Of a stretch of DNA of 42,147 nucleotides, positions 8,134 through 16,123 are shown one piece after another. Both the position numbers and the translations under genes were made by a program. The first letter of the stretch is position 1. The number at the start of each line of letters is the position of its first letter. The DNA is taken from positions 43,733-85,879 of the forward strand of contig NZ_KI259236.1 of the NCBI RefSeq assembly GCF_000467855.2. The letters run 5' to 3'. This stretch comes from Porphyromonas sp. oral taxon 278 str. W7784. Lineage in GTDB: Bacteria > Bacteroidota > Bacteroidia > Bacteroidales > Porphyromonadaceae. The notes below the pieces were generated by a model, which saw only the letters and a list, made by a program, of their open reading frames with translations, had not been told where the DNA came from and searched no databases.

Positions 8134-9168
8134 ATGGGTCTATTCAATGTTTTCAGAGGACAGCTAGCTCAGGTCATCCAGTGGGATGAACCACGTCCCG
8201 GTGAACTCTGGTATCGCTTCCCCTCTCCCCTTGATGAGATCAAGGACGGGAGTAAGCTCATCGTCGCTCCAGGGCAGGGAGCTGTCTTAGTCTACGAGGG
8301 TAAGGTCTCAGAGGTCTTGATGGAGTCGGGTACTTTCCAGCTCAAGACGGACAATCATCCCTTCTTCACTACCCTGGTACGTCTACGACAGGGCTTCGAG
8401 AGCGAACACAAGCTTCAAATCTACTTCTTCCGCAGGACTCAGGTCGTCGATGTCCCTTGGGGAACGGCCACACCTATCCTTGTCGTCGATCCTATCTACA
8501 AGGTGCCTGTCGAGCTCGGGGTGCATGGGGTCTATGCCTTCCGCGTCGGTGATCCAGAGTTATTCTTTACACAGTTCCTCGGGGCTGGTAGTGGGGAGTA
8601 CCGAGTAGAGGATCTACAGAGTCTCTTCATCGAGCGAGCCTATCCGCAGATCGCTGCGATCCTCCATACGCACCAGTATCCCCTCACTGAGATCAACGGG
8701 CATCTACCCGAGCTATCCAAGGAGCTCTATACTGCTCTCGTCCCCATCCTCGAGGCTCTGGGTGTCGAACTAACGGACATGCGCGTCAGTGGCGTGAACT
8801 ACGATCCTGGGACGACCGAACGTATCGGTCGTGTGGCGCAGGTCACCACAGAGACGCTTGCCGCTGCTGAGGCTGGTATCAGCTACGAAGAGATGCAGCG
8901 CCTCGAAGCTCTGCGTGATGCTGCCCGCAATGAAAGTGGCCTAGGTGCTGCAGGTCTTCAGATGGGTCTCGGTCTGGAGATCGGTAAGAAGATCACTCAG
9001 GCGAATAAGGAAGAGCCCGCTCCTGCTCCACAGGTGAAGACGGCGGATCTCGGCTCTGATGATCCCCTGCTCCGACGGCTCACTCAGCTCAAGCTCCTCC
9101 TCAGCGAAGGAGTCATCTCTCAGGAAGACTACGACAAGAAGAAGCAAGAGCTTCTCGACCAACTCTAA
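8134..9168 (+). CDS. SPFH domain protein of YdjI type with C-terminal SHOCT domain
   Basis: 344 residues resembling the YdjI/virion-core-like SPFH (band 7) family: the opening MGLFNVFRGQLAQVIQWDEP, the VAPGQGAVLVYEGKV strand and the body to about residue 250 match that group. It lacks an N-terminal membrane helix, as YdjI-type members do. A Gly/Ala-rich segment (about 268-285) leads to a proline-rich linker and a final short helical SHOCT motif (about 308-344: LLRRLTQLKLLLSEGVISQEDYDKKKQELL, written here as one motif region), usually an oligomerisation or peptide-binding module. Its likely role is as a membrane-associated scaffold recruited by a partner, plausibly the zinc-ribbon TM protein encoded just upstream. 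No PspA homologue is nearby. Family assignment is fairly secure; function is not. Confidence 0.85.
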   Translation: MGLFNVFRGQLAQVIQWDEPRPGELWYRFPSPLDEIKDGSKLIVAPGQGAVLVYEGKVSEVLMESGTFQLKTDNHPFFTTLVRLRQGFESEHKLQIYFFRRTQVVDVPWGTATPILVVDPIYKVPVELGVHGVYAFRVGDPELFFTQFLGAGSGEYRVEDLQSLFIERAYPQIAAILHTHQYPLTEINGHLPELSKELYTALVPILEALGVELTDMRVSGVNYDPGTTERIGRVAQVTTETLAAAEAGISYEEMQRLEALRDAARNESGLGAAGLQMGLGLEIGKKITQANKEEPAPAPQVKTADLGSDDPLLRRLTQLKLLLSEGVISQEDYDKKKQELLDQL

Positions 9169-9188
9169 CCCTCTCACTGATCCGACTT

Positions 9189-9437
9189 ATGAAGTACGTA
9201 TTTGGCGGGATCCTCTCGCTTCTCCTCTTGGCTACACTAGCCTTCTATATCCTTGGGATGTGGGGTGTCGAGCTCCCCGTCACCTCTGCTGACCTCGGTA
9301 AGGCTTGGATCACGGGGCTCATTATCTTGGGGGCTATCTTGGTCTTCCTCGTACTCCTTCCCTTCTTCTTCGGTCGGCGCCATTCCCGTGGCTACGACAA
9401 GTCTTCGGACTCGGTAGCCCAGCGTAAGCTCGACTAA
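9189..9437 (+). CDS. Small two-helix membrane protein
   Basis: 82 residues with two hydrophobic helices (about 4-24 and 41-61), a short loop between them and a basic/polar tail (FGRRHSRGYDKSSD). No family recognised. It starts 20 bases after the SPFH-SHOCT stop codon on the same strand and is followed by a strong terminator, so it is the last gene of that three-gene unit and may be a membrane partner of the complex. The frame is supported by its hydrophobic pattern, its codon use like the neighbours, and its tight spacing. Confidence 0.7.
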   Translation: MKYVFGGILSLLLLATLAFYILGMWGVELPVTSADLGKAWITGLIILGAILVFLVLLPFFFGRRHSRGYDKSSDSVAQRKLD

Positions 9438-9466
9438 GGACTGCCCTCGTCCCCCTAGATGAATAC

Positions 9467-9514
9467 AGGTCACGGCCTCTGTCTCTCCTCGGAGAGATGG
9501 AGGCCGTGACCTTT
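9467..9514 (+). terminator. Terminator of the zinc-ribbon/SPFH operon
   Basis: AGGTCACGGCCTC pairs with GAGGCCGTGACCT, with GTCTCTCC/GGAGAGA extending towards the loop, followed by TTTG. Confidence 0.7.
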
Positions 9515-9601
9515 GTCGTTCTGTAGCTTGTAGCGGGGATGAACATATCCCCTTCTCTAGGTATTCTATGGGTAGAAACCCCTAAATACAGTTGTAGGGC
9601 T

Positions 9602-9609
9602 TACCTTTG
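9602..9609 (+). promoter_or_regulatory. Promoter -7 box for the TonB-dependent receptor
   Basis: TACCTTTG matches TAnnTTTG. It would give an untranslated leader of about 170 bases before the ATG at 9789. The -33 region is not recognisable. Confidence 0.5.
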
Positions 9610-9615
9610 CTAAGA

Positions 9616-9788
9616 CCGAAACAGGATCAGATGCCTTCCGGCATGAGGGATCCAACCTGAGATATTCATCTATCTCTCCCCCTAGCAGACGTCCTTCCCT
9701 TGAGCGCCCCGTGGGTGAACTGCATGGAAGAGCTACGCCTTGTCCTAGTCTTCGGTTCGTTCTTTTAAATCCTAATCATACACAAGTC
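9616..9788 (+). promoter_or_regulatory. Structured 5' leader of the TonB-dependent receptor gene
   Basis: The leader opens with two hairpins: GGATC-AG-ATGCC-TTCC-GGCAT-GAGG-GATCC (9624-9653) and GAGATA-TTCATC-TATCTC (9659-9676). Long structured leaders before transporter genes often sense the ligand. I do not find the conserved boxes of the cobalamin or TPP riboswitches, so the class is unknown; it could also be a simple attenuator. Confidence 0.35.
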
Positions 9789-12365
9789 ATGAAGAGTATT
9801 TTTTACCGTATGGCACTGCTCTTGGCGCTCCTACTAGGAGTCCTGGATCCAGCGCATGCACAGCACTCTAAGACTACGGGAAGTATCGTGGGCACCGTCG
9901 TAGACGCTTCGACACACGAAGCCCTTCCCAATGTCCAGGTCCTCATCAAGGGGACTACCATCGGTACGACTACCGATGTCCATGGAGCCTTCACGATCCA
10001 AGGCCTTGCTCCCGGCTCATATACCATCCAGGCTCGTCTCGTGGGCTATGGGGTAGAGGAGAGCCGTGTCGGGATCGAAGCTGGGCATAGTCGCCACCTA
10101 GACCTCTACCTCCAGCAGCAGAGTATCGACCTAGATGGCGTAGTCGTCTCGGCTAACCGTCAGGAGACGCTTCGCCGTCATGCCCCAAGTCTGGTCACCG
10201 TCCTCTCGCAGGAGATCTTCAAGAAGACCAATTCGGAGAACCTCAGTCAAGGCCTCCGCTTCCAGCCAGGGCTTCGCATCGAGGACAACTGTCAGAACTG
10301 TGGCTTCAACCAAGTGCGTATCAACGGGCTCGAAGGGGCCTATTCGCAGATCCTCATCGATAGCCGTCCTATCTTCAGTTCCCTCGCTGGTGTCTATGGT
10401 CTAGAGCAGATCCCTGCTTCGATGATCGAGCGTGTCGAGGTGGTACGTGGGGGCGGATCGGCCCTCTTCGGTGCTAATGCCGTCGGTGGGGTGATCAATG
10501 TGATCACGAGAGAGCCTCTGCGCAATACTGCTAGTCTTCGCCAGAGCTATACTTCCTTCCAGAAGGATAAGGGAGCCTATACCTCGCTGATGCCTACGAC
10601 CTCGTTCAATGGGTCTCTGGTCAGCGAAGACCGCCGTGCTGCAGCGATGATCTTCGGTCAGCACTCCTCCCGAGGGATCGTGGATGTCGATGGAGATGAC
10701 TTCACCGATATCCCCGAACTCAAGAATAGAGCCCTCGGCTTCCGTGCCTATTATAAGACGGGTATCTATGGTAAGCTGACGGCGGAATACCGCTCGATGC
10801 ACGAGTATCGCCGTGGTGGTGATCGCCTGAGCGAAGCGCCCTTCCAGGCTCGTATCGCCGAATATCTCCAGCACTTCGTCGACGGAGGAAGCCTTCGCTT
10901 CGACCAGACGACCGCTGAGGGCAACGACAGCTTTAGCCTCTACGCTTCAGGGCAGAAGGTCCTACGTAAGAGCTACTATGGTGGGGGTGACTATGCCGAT
11001 GAGCTTCTGAAGCCACTGATCAACCTCCCTCGTGGTAATGCCCAAGGCACCGACGAGGAGAAGAAGCAGGCCGAGGAGTATCAGAAGGCCTATGACGATG
11101 CCCTCAAGGCCCTGACGGCCTATGGCGAGACTAAGGGCTTTGACTTCCAGGGGGGCGGTACCTACGTCCACAAGTTCCCCAAGGCGCTGACCCTGACGGT
11201 AGGTGCTGAGGGTGCCTATTCTACGCTCAACGACAAGAGTGGCTACCGTGCTCATGGCATCGATCAGGTCACGACGACCTGGTCGCAGTATGACCAGCTG
11301 GAGTATTCGACCGACCGGTGGAACTTCCTCCTCGGTGGGCGCTTCGACTATGTCCGTCTGACGCAAGGGGGGAAGAAGAGCATTGATCCGCTCCTGATCT
11401 TCAGCCCCAGAGCAAACGTTCGCTTCAACCCCGACAAGAACCTCAGTCTGCGCCTCTCTTACAGCGAGGGCTTCCGTGCTCCTCAGTTCTTCGACGAAGA
11501 GATGCACGTCACACTGGCAGGCGGTGAGCCCAAGGAGCGAGTCCTAGCTAAGGACCTCAAGGAAGAGCGCTCTCGTAGCCTCAGTGCTTCCTTCGACTGG
11601 TATACCACGCTGGGGAAGGGATGGCAGCTCAACCTCATGGGCGAAGGCTTCGCTACCTGGATTCGGGACAAGTTCACCCCAGATAACGAGGATGGTGTCC
11701 TCGACCCTAAGACGGGGCGCAAGGTCATCACGATCATCAATGCTCGTGACGGGATGAGCAAGGTCTATGGCCTTAGCTTCGAGGCTCGTCTGGCGTACCA
11801 GCGACTCTTCGATCTGCAGGGTGGTGTGACCCTACAGCGTAGCCTCTACGGGCAGGACAAGGTGCTCTTCGATGCCGATGAAGACAACCCCACGCAGGCT
11901 AAGGTCACCACACGTGACTACGAGCGTACCCCTAATCTCTACGGCTATCTGACCGCTACGCTTCGTCCTACCTCTGCTCTGAGCCTCGTGCTCTCGGGCA
12001 CCTATACGGGCTCGATGAAGGTGCCTCATGCCGCCTACGAAGGGGTGGGGGATCTCAACCTCCAAGCTAATGAGCTGGACGCTCGGGGACACTTCGATGT
12101 CGTGCGTGATGGCATGCGCTACCGTGGGCAGAATGCAGGGGCTGCTTACCTCTACAAGGCCAAGCCCTTCGTCGACCTCGACTTCCGAGTGAGCTATGCC
12201 TTCACCCTGACGTCGCTGGTGAAGCTCACACTGGATGCTGGCGTGCAGAACTTCCTCAACGCCTATCAGAAGGATACCGATATGGGTCCCGGGCGAGCTT
12301 CGGACTACATCTACGGGCCTAACCGTCCTCGTCGCCTCTATCTCTCGGCGACCTTCGACATCTAA
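9789..12365 (+). CDS. TonB-dependent outer membrane receptor with carboxypeptidase-regulatory-like domain
   Basis: 858-residue outer membrane active transporter. The signal peptide is about residues 1-24 (cut before Gln25), followed by a CarboxypepD-regulatory-like domain (about 30-112, GTVVDASTHEALPNVQV), a plug domain (about 118-245, with VEVVRGGGSALFGANAVGGVINVI near the end) and a beta-barrel ending in a Phe-rich strand (RRLYLSATFDI). The start at 9789 is chosen because it begins the signal peptide; an earlier in-frame start adds a stretch unlike an export signal. The plug carries an unusual cysteine pair, NCQNCG (Cys168, Cys171), seen in a subset of Bacteroidetes receptors thought to handle metals or metal complexes. 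The ligand cannot be decided: no partner lipoprotein (SusD, HmuY type) or ABC transporter is adjacent. The gene has its own leader and terminator. Confidence 0.92.
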   Translation: MKSIFYRMALLLALLLGVLDPAHAQHSKTTGSIVGTVVDASTHEALPNVQVLIKGTTIGTTTDVHGAFTIQGLAPGSYTIQARLVGYGVEESRVGIEAGHSRHLDLYLQQQSIDLDGVVVSANRQETLRRHAPSLVTVLSQEIFKKTNSENLSQGLRFQPGLRIEDNCQNCGFNQVRINGLEGAYSQILIDSRPIFSSLAGVYGLEQIPASMIERVEVVRGGGSALFGANAVGGVINVITREPLRNTASLRQSYTSFQKDKGAYTSLMPTTSFNGSLVSEDRRAAAMIFGQHSSRGIVDVDGDDFTDIPELKNRALGFRAYYKTGIYGKLTAEYRSMHEYRRGGDRLSEAPFQARIAEYLQHFVDGGSLRFDQTTAEGNDSFSLYASGQKVLRKSYYGGGDYADELLKPLINLPRGNAQGTDEEKKQAEEYQKAYDDALKALTAYGETKGFDFQGGGTYVHKFPKALTLTVGAEGAYSTLNDKSGYRAHGIDQVTTTWSQYDQLEYSTDRWNFLLGGRFDYVRLTQGGKKSIDPLLIFSPRANVRFNPDKNLSLRLSYSEGFRAPQFFDEEMHVTLAGGEPKERVLAKDLKEERSRSLSASFDWYTTLGKGWQLNLMGEGFATWIRDKFTPDNEDGVLDPKTGRKVITIINARDGMSKVYGLSFEARLAYQRLFDLQGGVTLQRSLYGQDKVLFDADEDNPTQAKVTTRDYERTPNLYGYLTATLRPTSALSLVLSGTYTGSMKVPHAAYEGVGDLNLQANELDARGHFDVVRDGMRYRGQNAGAAYLYKAKPFVDLDFRVSYAFTLTSLVKLTLDAGVQNFLNAYQKDTDMGPGRASDYIYGPNRPRRLYLSATFDI

Positions 12366-12402
12366 GGCTTAGAGACAGAGAACTTCTTTCATTGGAGTTG
12401 TT

Positions 12403-12460
12403 GTGGGCAAGTGCCTCCGTCTACCTCTTGGGGTAGGGGAGGGCTTGCCTACTCATTTTT
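12403..12460 (+). terminator. Terminator after the TonB-dependent receptor gene
   Basis: GGGCAAG-GCCTCC-CTACC pairs with GGTAG-GGAGG-GCTTGCC around a TCTTG loop; CTACTCATTTTT follows. Confidence 0.7.
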
Positions 12461-12490
12461 AGTACCCTTTCTACGGGTGCTCTTGTACCC

Positions 12491-12590
12491 CCAAAAAGGG
12501 ACCTACGGTAGGTCGCCGAAAAAACCTACAGTAGGTTTCACTTGCGACCTACCGTAGGTCGCATCGACGACCTACAGTAGGTTTTATTTT
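12491..12590. repeat. Composite palindrome element, type 1 copy B
   Basis: Four units with core ACCTAC-N-GTAGGT at about 12499-12515, 12523-12539, 12544-12561 and 12568-12583; centre bases G, A, C, A. Unit 1 (GACCTACGGTAGGTCGC) is an exact reverse complement of unit 3 (GCGACCTACCGTAGGTC) over 17 bases, with unit 2 as a hairpin between them. From unit 2 into unit 3 it is almost identical to copy A. The last unit ends in TTTTATTTT. It lies in the 443-base gap between the receptor terminator and ruvX; the remaining gap to 12790 shows nothing else. Confidence 0.8.
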
Positions 12591-12791
12591 GGGCTATCCG
12601 AAGGCCGCTTCCCGAGCGCTCGGGATGAGGGTGCTGAATCTTAGGGTTTGGATGGGGAGAAGGTGGGGGAGAGAGGCGTTGCCTTCCCCTTGCCTGAGCC
12701 CCAGCTTCAGAAGGGCGAAAATTAGGGGCGATGATCGGGGCGTCGAGACCCGCTAGATCGGTGCTGGGACGAGGAGGCGGAGAGTTTTCCG

Positions 12792-12799
12792 TACCTTTG
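12792..12799 (+). promoter_or_regulatory. Promoter -7 box for ruvX
   Basis: TACCTTTG lies only 9 bases before the ruvX ATG at 12809. If used, transcription would start within a few bases of the ATG, giving an almost leaderless mRNA. Confidence 0.5.
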
Positions 12800-12808
12800 T
12801 TTATATCT

Positions 12809-13255
12809 ATGGGAAGAATACTTGCTATTGACTACGGACAGAAGCGCTGTGGGGTCGCTGCTACCGATCCCCTGCAGATCACACCTGGTGGGCTCGGGAC
12901 GATCCCTACCCATCAGTTGCTCTCCTTCGTCATCGACTACGTGAGCCGAGAGCCCGTGGAGCTCATCATCATCGGCTATCCCCGTCAGATGAATAATCAA
13001 GAGTCGGCTTCGATGAAGTATATCCGGCCCTTCGTCGAGAAGCTTCGCAAAGCCCTCCCAGAGATCCCCCTAGAATATCAGGACGAGCGCTTCACCTCGG
13101 CCCTAGCTCAGCGGACGATCCGAGAGGCGGGTATCGGGAAGAAGCGCCGAGAGCAGGACAAGGGGCTGGTCGATGAGATCAGCGCCGTGATCATCCTGCA
13201 GAGCTACCTGGAGCGCCGTGATGGCCTCGGGAGTATCCACCTGCCGTTCAAGTAA
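12809..13255 (+). CDS. ruvX: Putative Holliday junction resolvase-like protein RuvX (YqgF)
   Basis: 148-residue RNase H-fold nuclease of the YqgF/RuvX family, implicated in 16S rRNA 5'-end processing and possibly recombination. Features include the first-strand motif [17 protein letters not shown] (Asp7), the central [12 protein letters not shown] strand, the [11 protein letters not shown] motif and a final [13 protein letters not shown] helix carrying the last acidic residues. The start at 12809 matches the family N-terminus; a longer frame adds 26 unrelated residues. def follows after 28 bases, then a TPR gene. This ruvX-def-TPR order recurs in Bacteroidales, as far as I recall. Confidence 0.93.
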   Translation: MGRILAIDYGQKRCGVAATDPLQITPGGLGTIPTHQLLSFVIDYVSREPVELIIIGYPRQMNNQESASMKYIRPFVEKLRKALPEIPLEYQDERFTSALAQRTIREAGIGKKRREQDKGLVDEISAVIILQSYLERRDGLGSIHLPFK

Positions 13256-13283
13256 AAGAGAATTAACCCCTTCTAAGAAAAAG

Positions 13284-13850
13284 ATGAAGCTACCTATTTA
13301 TATCTATGGTCACCCCGTCCTACGTGAGGTAGGGCAAGATATTACCCCTGAGTACGAAGGTCTGCAGGACCTCATCACCAATATGTGGGAGACGATGTAC
13401 TTCTCCGACGGGATCGGTCTGGCTGCTCCTCAGATCGGGCGTGCTATACGTCTCTTCGTCATCGATGCAGATCCGATGGCAGACACCTTCCCCGAATGTA
13501 AGGGGCTCAAGCAGACCTTCATCAACGCCCGTATCGTAGAGCGCAGTGAGGATACCCTCAGCGAGAGCGAAGGATGCCTCAGTATCCCAGGGATCAATGA
13601 GAAGGTCACCCGCCCCTCCACGATCACCATCGAGTATCTGGATGCCGACTTTCAGCCCCATCGCGAGACCTACTCAGGCTTCGCTGCTCGTGTCATCCAG
13701 CACGAGTATGACCACATCGAGGGGATCCTCTTCATCGACCTGATCGCCTCGATCCGCAAGCAACTCATCAAGGGCAAGCTCACCAACCTACAGAAGGGCA
13801 AGGTCTCAGCGCACTACCGAGTAGTGACTGCTCCACAGAAGAAGAAATAG
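13284..13850 (+). CDS. def: Peptide deformylase
   Basis: Metal-dependent hydrolase that removes the N-formyl group from nascent proteins in the cytoplasm. 188 residues with all three signature motifs: GIGLAAPQ (43-50), EGCLS (Glu96, metal ligand Cys98) and HEYDH (His140 and His144 metal ligands, Glu141 general base). The start at 13284 is chosen because [14 protein letters not shown] is the usual family opening and an AAGAAAAAG purine stretch precedes it; a GTG further upstream would overlap ruvX. Closely spaced after ruvX, so co-transcribed. No odd features; the protein is essential in most bacteria. Confidence 0.97.
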   Translation: MKLPIYIYGHPVLREVGQDITPEYEGLQDLITNMWETMYFSDGIGLAAPQIGRAIRLFVIDADPMADTFPECKGLKQTFINARIVERSEDTLSESEGCLSIPGINEKVTRPSTITIEYLDADFQPHRETYSGFAARVIQHEYDHIEGILFIDLIASIRKQLIKGKLTNLQKGKVSAHYRVVTAPQKKK

Positions 13851-13935
13851 CCCGCCCTTCCCTCCTCGACGAGGCCTTCTCACCGATAAGCTCCCCCCCT
13901 CTCCCTCCGAACCTTCGATAAGCGATAGACGATAC

Positions 13936-16011
13936 ATGAAGAAGCTGCTGATCCTAGCCTTAGGCTCCCTCCTCTCTGTCTCCTCCCTCCGAGCGCAGAT
14001 AGATGTCGAGCAGGCTCTATCTATAGGGCGCAATGCGATCTACTTCAATGACTACATCGTCTCTATGGGCTACTTCAACCAGATCATAGGGCTACGTCCC
14101 TGGATGGCCGAGCCCTACTTCTATCGTGCCGTAGCGAAGATCAACCTCGACGACTACGCAGGAGCTGAGGAGGATGCTACCCTAGCGCTGGATCGCAATC
14201 CTATCTACCCCCGAGCCTATCTCCTGCGTGGGATCGCTCGCTTCTCACAGAAGGAATACGCCTCTGCCGTGGCGGACTTCCGTCGGGGTCTAGAGCTCTC
14301 TCCGAGAGACACCGGCCTGCAGTACAACCTCTCCATAGCCCTCCTGCAGGACAAGAAGTATGCTGCTGCCGATAGCGCTGCTACCGAGCTCCTGCAGATC
14401 GACCCGAAGAACAAAGATGCCTACCGTGTCCTAGCTCAGTCTGCTCTTGAGCGTAAGGATACCATCACGGCCACTAGGCAGGTCGACACGCTCCTTGCCC
14501 AGGATTCGACCTATATCCCAGCCTACCTACTGCGTGCTCAGATAGCTGCCGAGCGGAAGGATTACCCTACGAGTATCCGTGCCATCGACCGAGTCCTCGC
14601 CCTAGATGCGGGTGATGCTTCGCTCTACGTCAACAGGGCGATCATGCGCTACCACCTCAATGACCTACGTGGGGCAATGAGCGACTATACCGAGGCCCTT
14701 CGCCTCGAGCCTAGGGATCGGGCTGCGCTAAACAATAGAGCCCTCCTGCGCTCTCAGGTCGGGGAATACAGCCTAGCGATCAAGGACTGGGATGCACTGC
14801 TTCAGGTCGATCCAGACAACTACATCGCTCGATACAATAGAGCCTTGCTACAGATGCGCCTCGGTGCGCTCCGCTCCGCTCTGGAGGATCTGAATGTCGT
14901 CCTCACCCGCTACCCGATCTTCTCCGAGGGATTCATAGCTCGCTCCGAGGTGCGCCAACGACTTGGCGATGCCAAGGGTGCCGCTCGTGACCAGCTCCAT
15001 GTCTTTGACCTACAGAACAGCAAGGGCTATAGGAGCAAGGCCGCCTCTACCTCACGCCCTACAAAGACTGCTAAGGAGACACGTAGCCGGGAGGACGAAG
15101 CCATCGAGAAGTACAACATGCTCGTGGAGACCGCTCCCGAGCCAGTCAAGGACAAGCCTAAGTACACCAGTCAGATCCGTGGACGTATCCAGGATCAGGA
15201 GACTCAGGTCACGCCTCGCCGAGACCTGATCCTCTCTTATTTCGCAGAGGTCGATAAGGATGGTAATCAAGGACAGGTATATTTCGCCCAGCTCCTAGAC
15301 CGCTTCAACCTCCGCCGTCAGCAGCAGGACAAGAATGCTCCCCGCCTCCTGATGAGGGAGCAGGGAGGGACGCTCTCTTCTACCGAAGTAGAATATGTGC
15401 GCAAGCACCTCTCCCAGCTTCAGGAGCATCCAGAGAAGACGGCACAGCACGCCTTCCTCAAAGGGGTAGATTACCTCCTCCTGCAGGATCTAGAGGCTGC
15501 GATCTCTTCGCTCAGCGAAGCCATTGATCGTGATCCTGAGTTCGCCCTTGCTTACTTTGCTCGAGCTCTCGCCTCTCTACGCCGAAGTGTAGCCGAGCAG
15601 GGTCGTCTTGCTGAGCCTCAGCCTGTGCCTCCTACGCCCACTATCCGTCCTTCGGCTACGGGCTCTACGGGTACTACCCCTGAGGTGGCATCGGTTACTC
15701 CTGTCCAGACCCGCCTCGTGGCCCATTCGCCCCTCACCGACCTTCGTCGTGTGATCGAGCTAGCCCCGACCTTCGCCTACGCCTATTACAATCTAGCGAA
15801 CCTCTACGTCAAGTCAGGGGATACCTCCAGTGCTATGGCGAATTACTCCAAGGCGATCGAACTCAATCCCAGCTTTGCTGAGAGCTACTTCAATAGGGGG
15901 CTTCTCTTCTACTCCGAAGGGAAGGTCCGTGAGGGTACCCGTGATCTGAGCCGAGCCGGCGAACTAGGCCTCTACAAAGCCTACAGCCTCATCAAGCGGA
16001 TGAATAAGTAG
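13936..16011 (+). CDS. Exported tetratricopeptide-repeat protein
   Basis: 691 residues with an N-terminal signal peptide (about 1-21, ending SSLRAQ) and many TPR units. A first block covers about residues 25-365 (recurrent YxRAxxxxxxxDYxGAxxDxxxALxxxP pattern). A basic, Ser/Thr-rich low-complexity linker lies at about 365-425, with a second helical region and TPRs to the end, interrupted by a Pro/Thr-rich stretch near 560-590. TPR superhelices bind proteins; in the envelope such proteins often act in assembly complexes. No enzyme domain is seen. It lies 85 bases after def. In the Bacteroidales gene order I remember, thrS follows this TPR gene; here an AT-rich glycosyltransferase follows instead. 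Specific function unknown. Confidence 0.88.
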   Translation: MKKLLILALGSLLSVSSLRAQIDVEQALSIGRNAIYFNDYIVSMGYFNQIIGLRPWMAEPYFYRAVAKINLDDYAGAEEDATLALDRNPIYPRAYLLRGIARFSQKEYASAVADFRRGLELSPRDTGLQYNLSIALLQDKKYAAADSAATELLQIDPKNKDAYRVLAQSALERKDTITATRQVDTLLAQDSTYIPAYLLRAQIAAERKDYPTSIRAIDRVLALDAGDASLYVNRAIMRYHLNDLRGAMSDYTEALRLEPRDRAALNNRALLRSQVGEYSLAIKDWDALLQVDPDNYIARYNRALLQMRLGALRSALEDLNVVLTRYPIFSEGFIARSEVRQRLGDAKGAARDQLHVFDLQNSKGYRSKAASTSRPTKTAKETRSREDEAIEKYNMLVETAPEPVKDKPKYTSQIRGRIQDQETQVTPRRDLILSYFAEVDKDGNQGQVYFAQLLDRFNLRRQQQDKNAPRLLMREQGGTLSSTEVEYVRKHLSQLQEHPEKTAQHAFLKGVDYLLLQDLEAAISSLSEAIDRDPEFALAYFARALASLRRSVAEQGRLAEPQPVPPTPTIRPSATGSTGTTPEVASVTPVQTRLVAHSPLTDLRRVIELAPTFAYAYYNLANLYVKSGDTSSAMANYSKAIELNPSFAESYFNRGLLFYSEGKVREGTRDLSRAGELGLYKAYSLIKRMNK

Positions 16012-16123
16012 AGTCTGTGCCCCTTTGATGAGGCGCTACCTTGGCTCGAGCACCGCAGTTATCCACAAAGATTATCTCAGATAGAGAATCACATCAAGCA
16101 TCAAAATATAAAGGAGTATACTT

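Noticed and set aside
9616-9788. Cobalamin or TPP riboswitch before the TonB receptor
   Set aside because: The conserved boxes of those classes are not found; only generic hairpins are visible.
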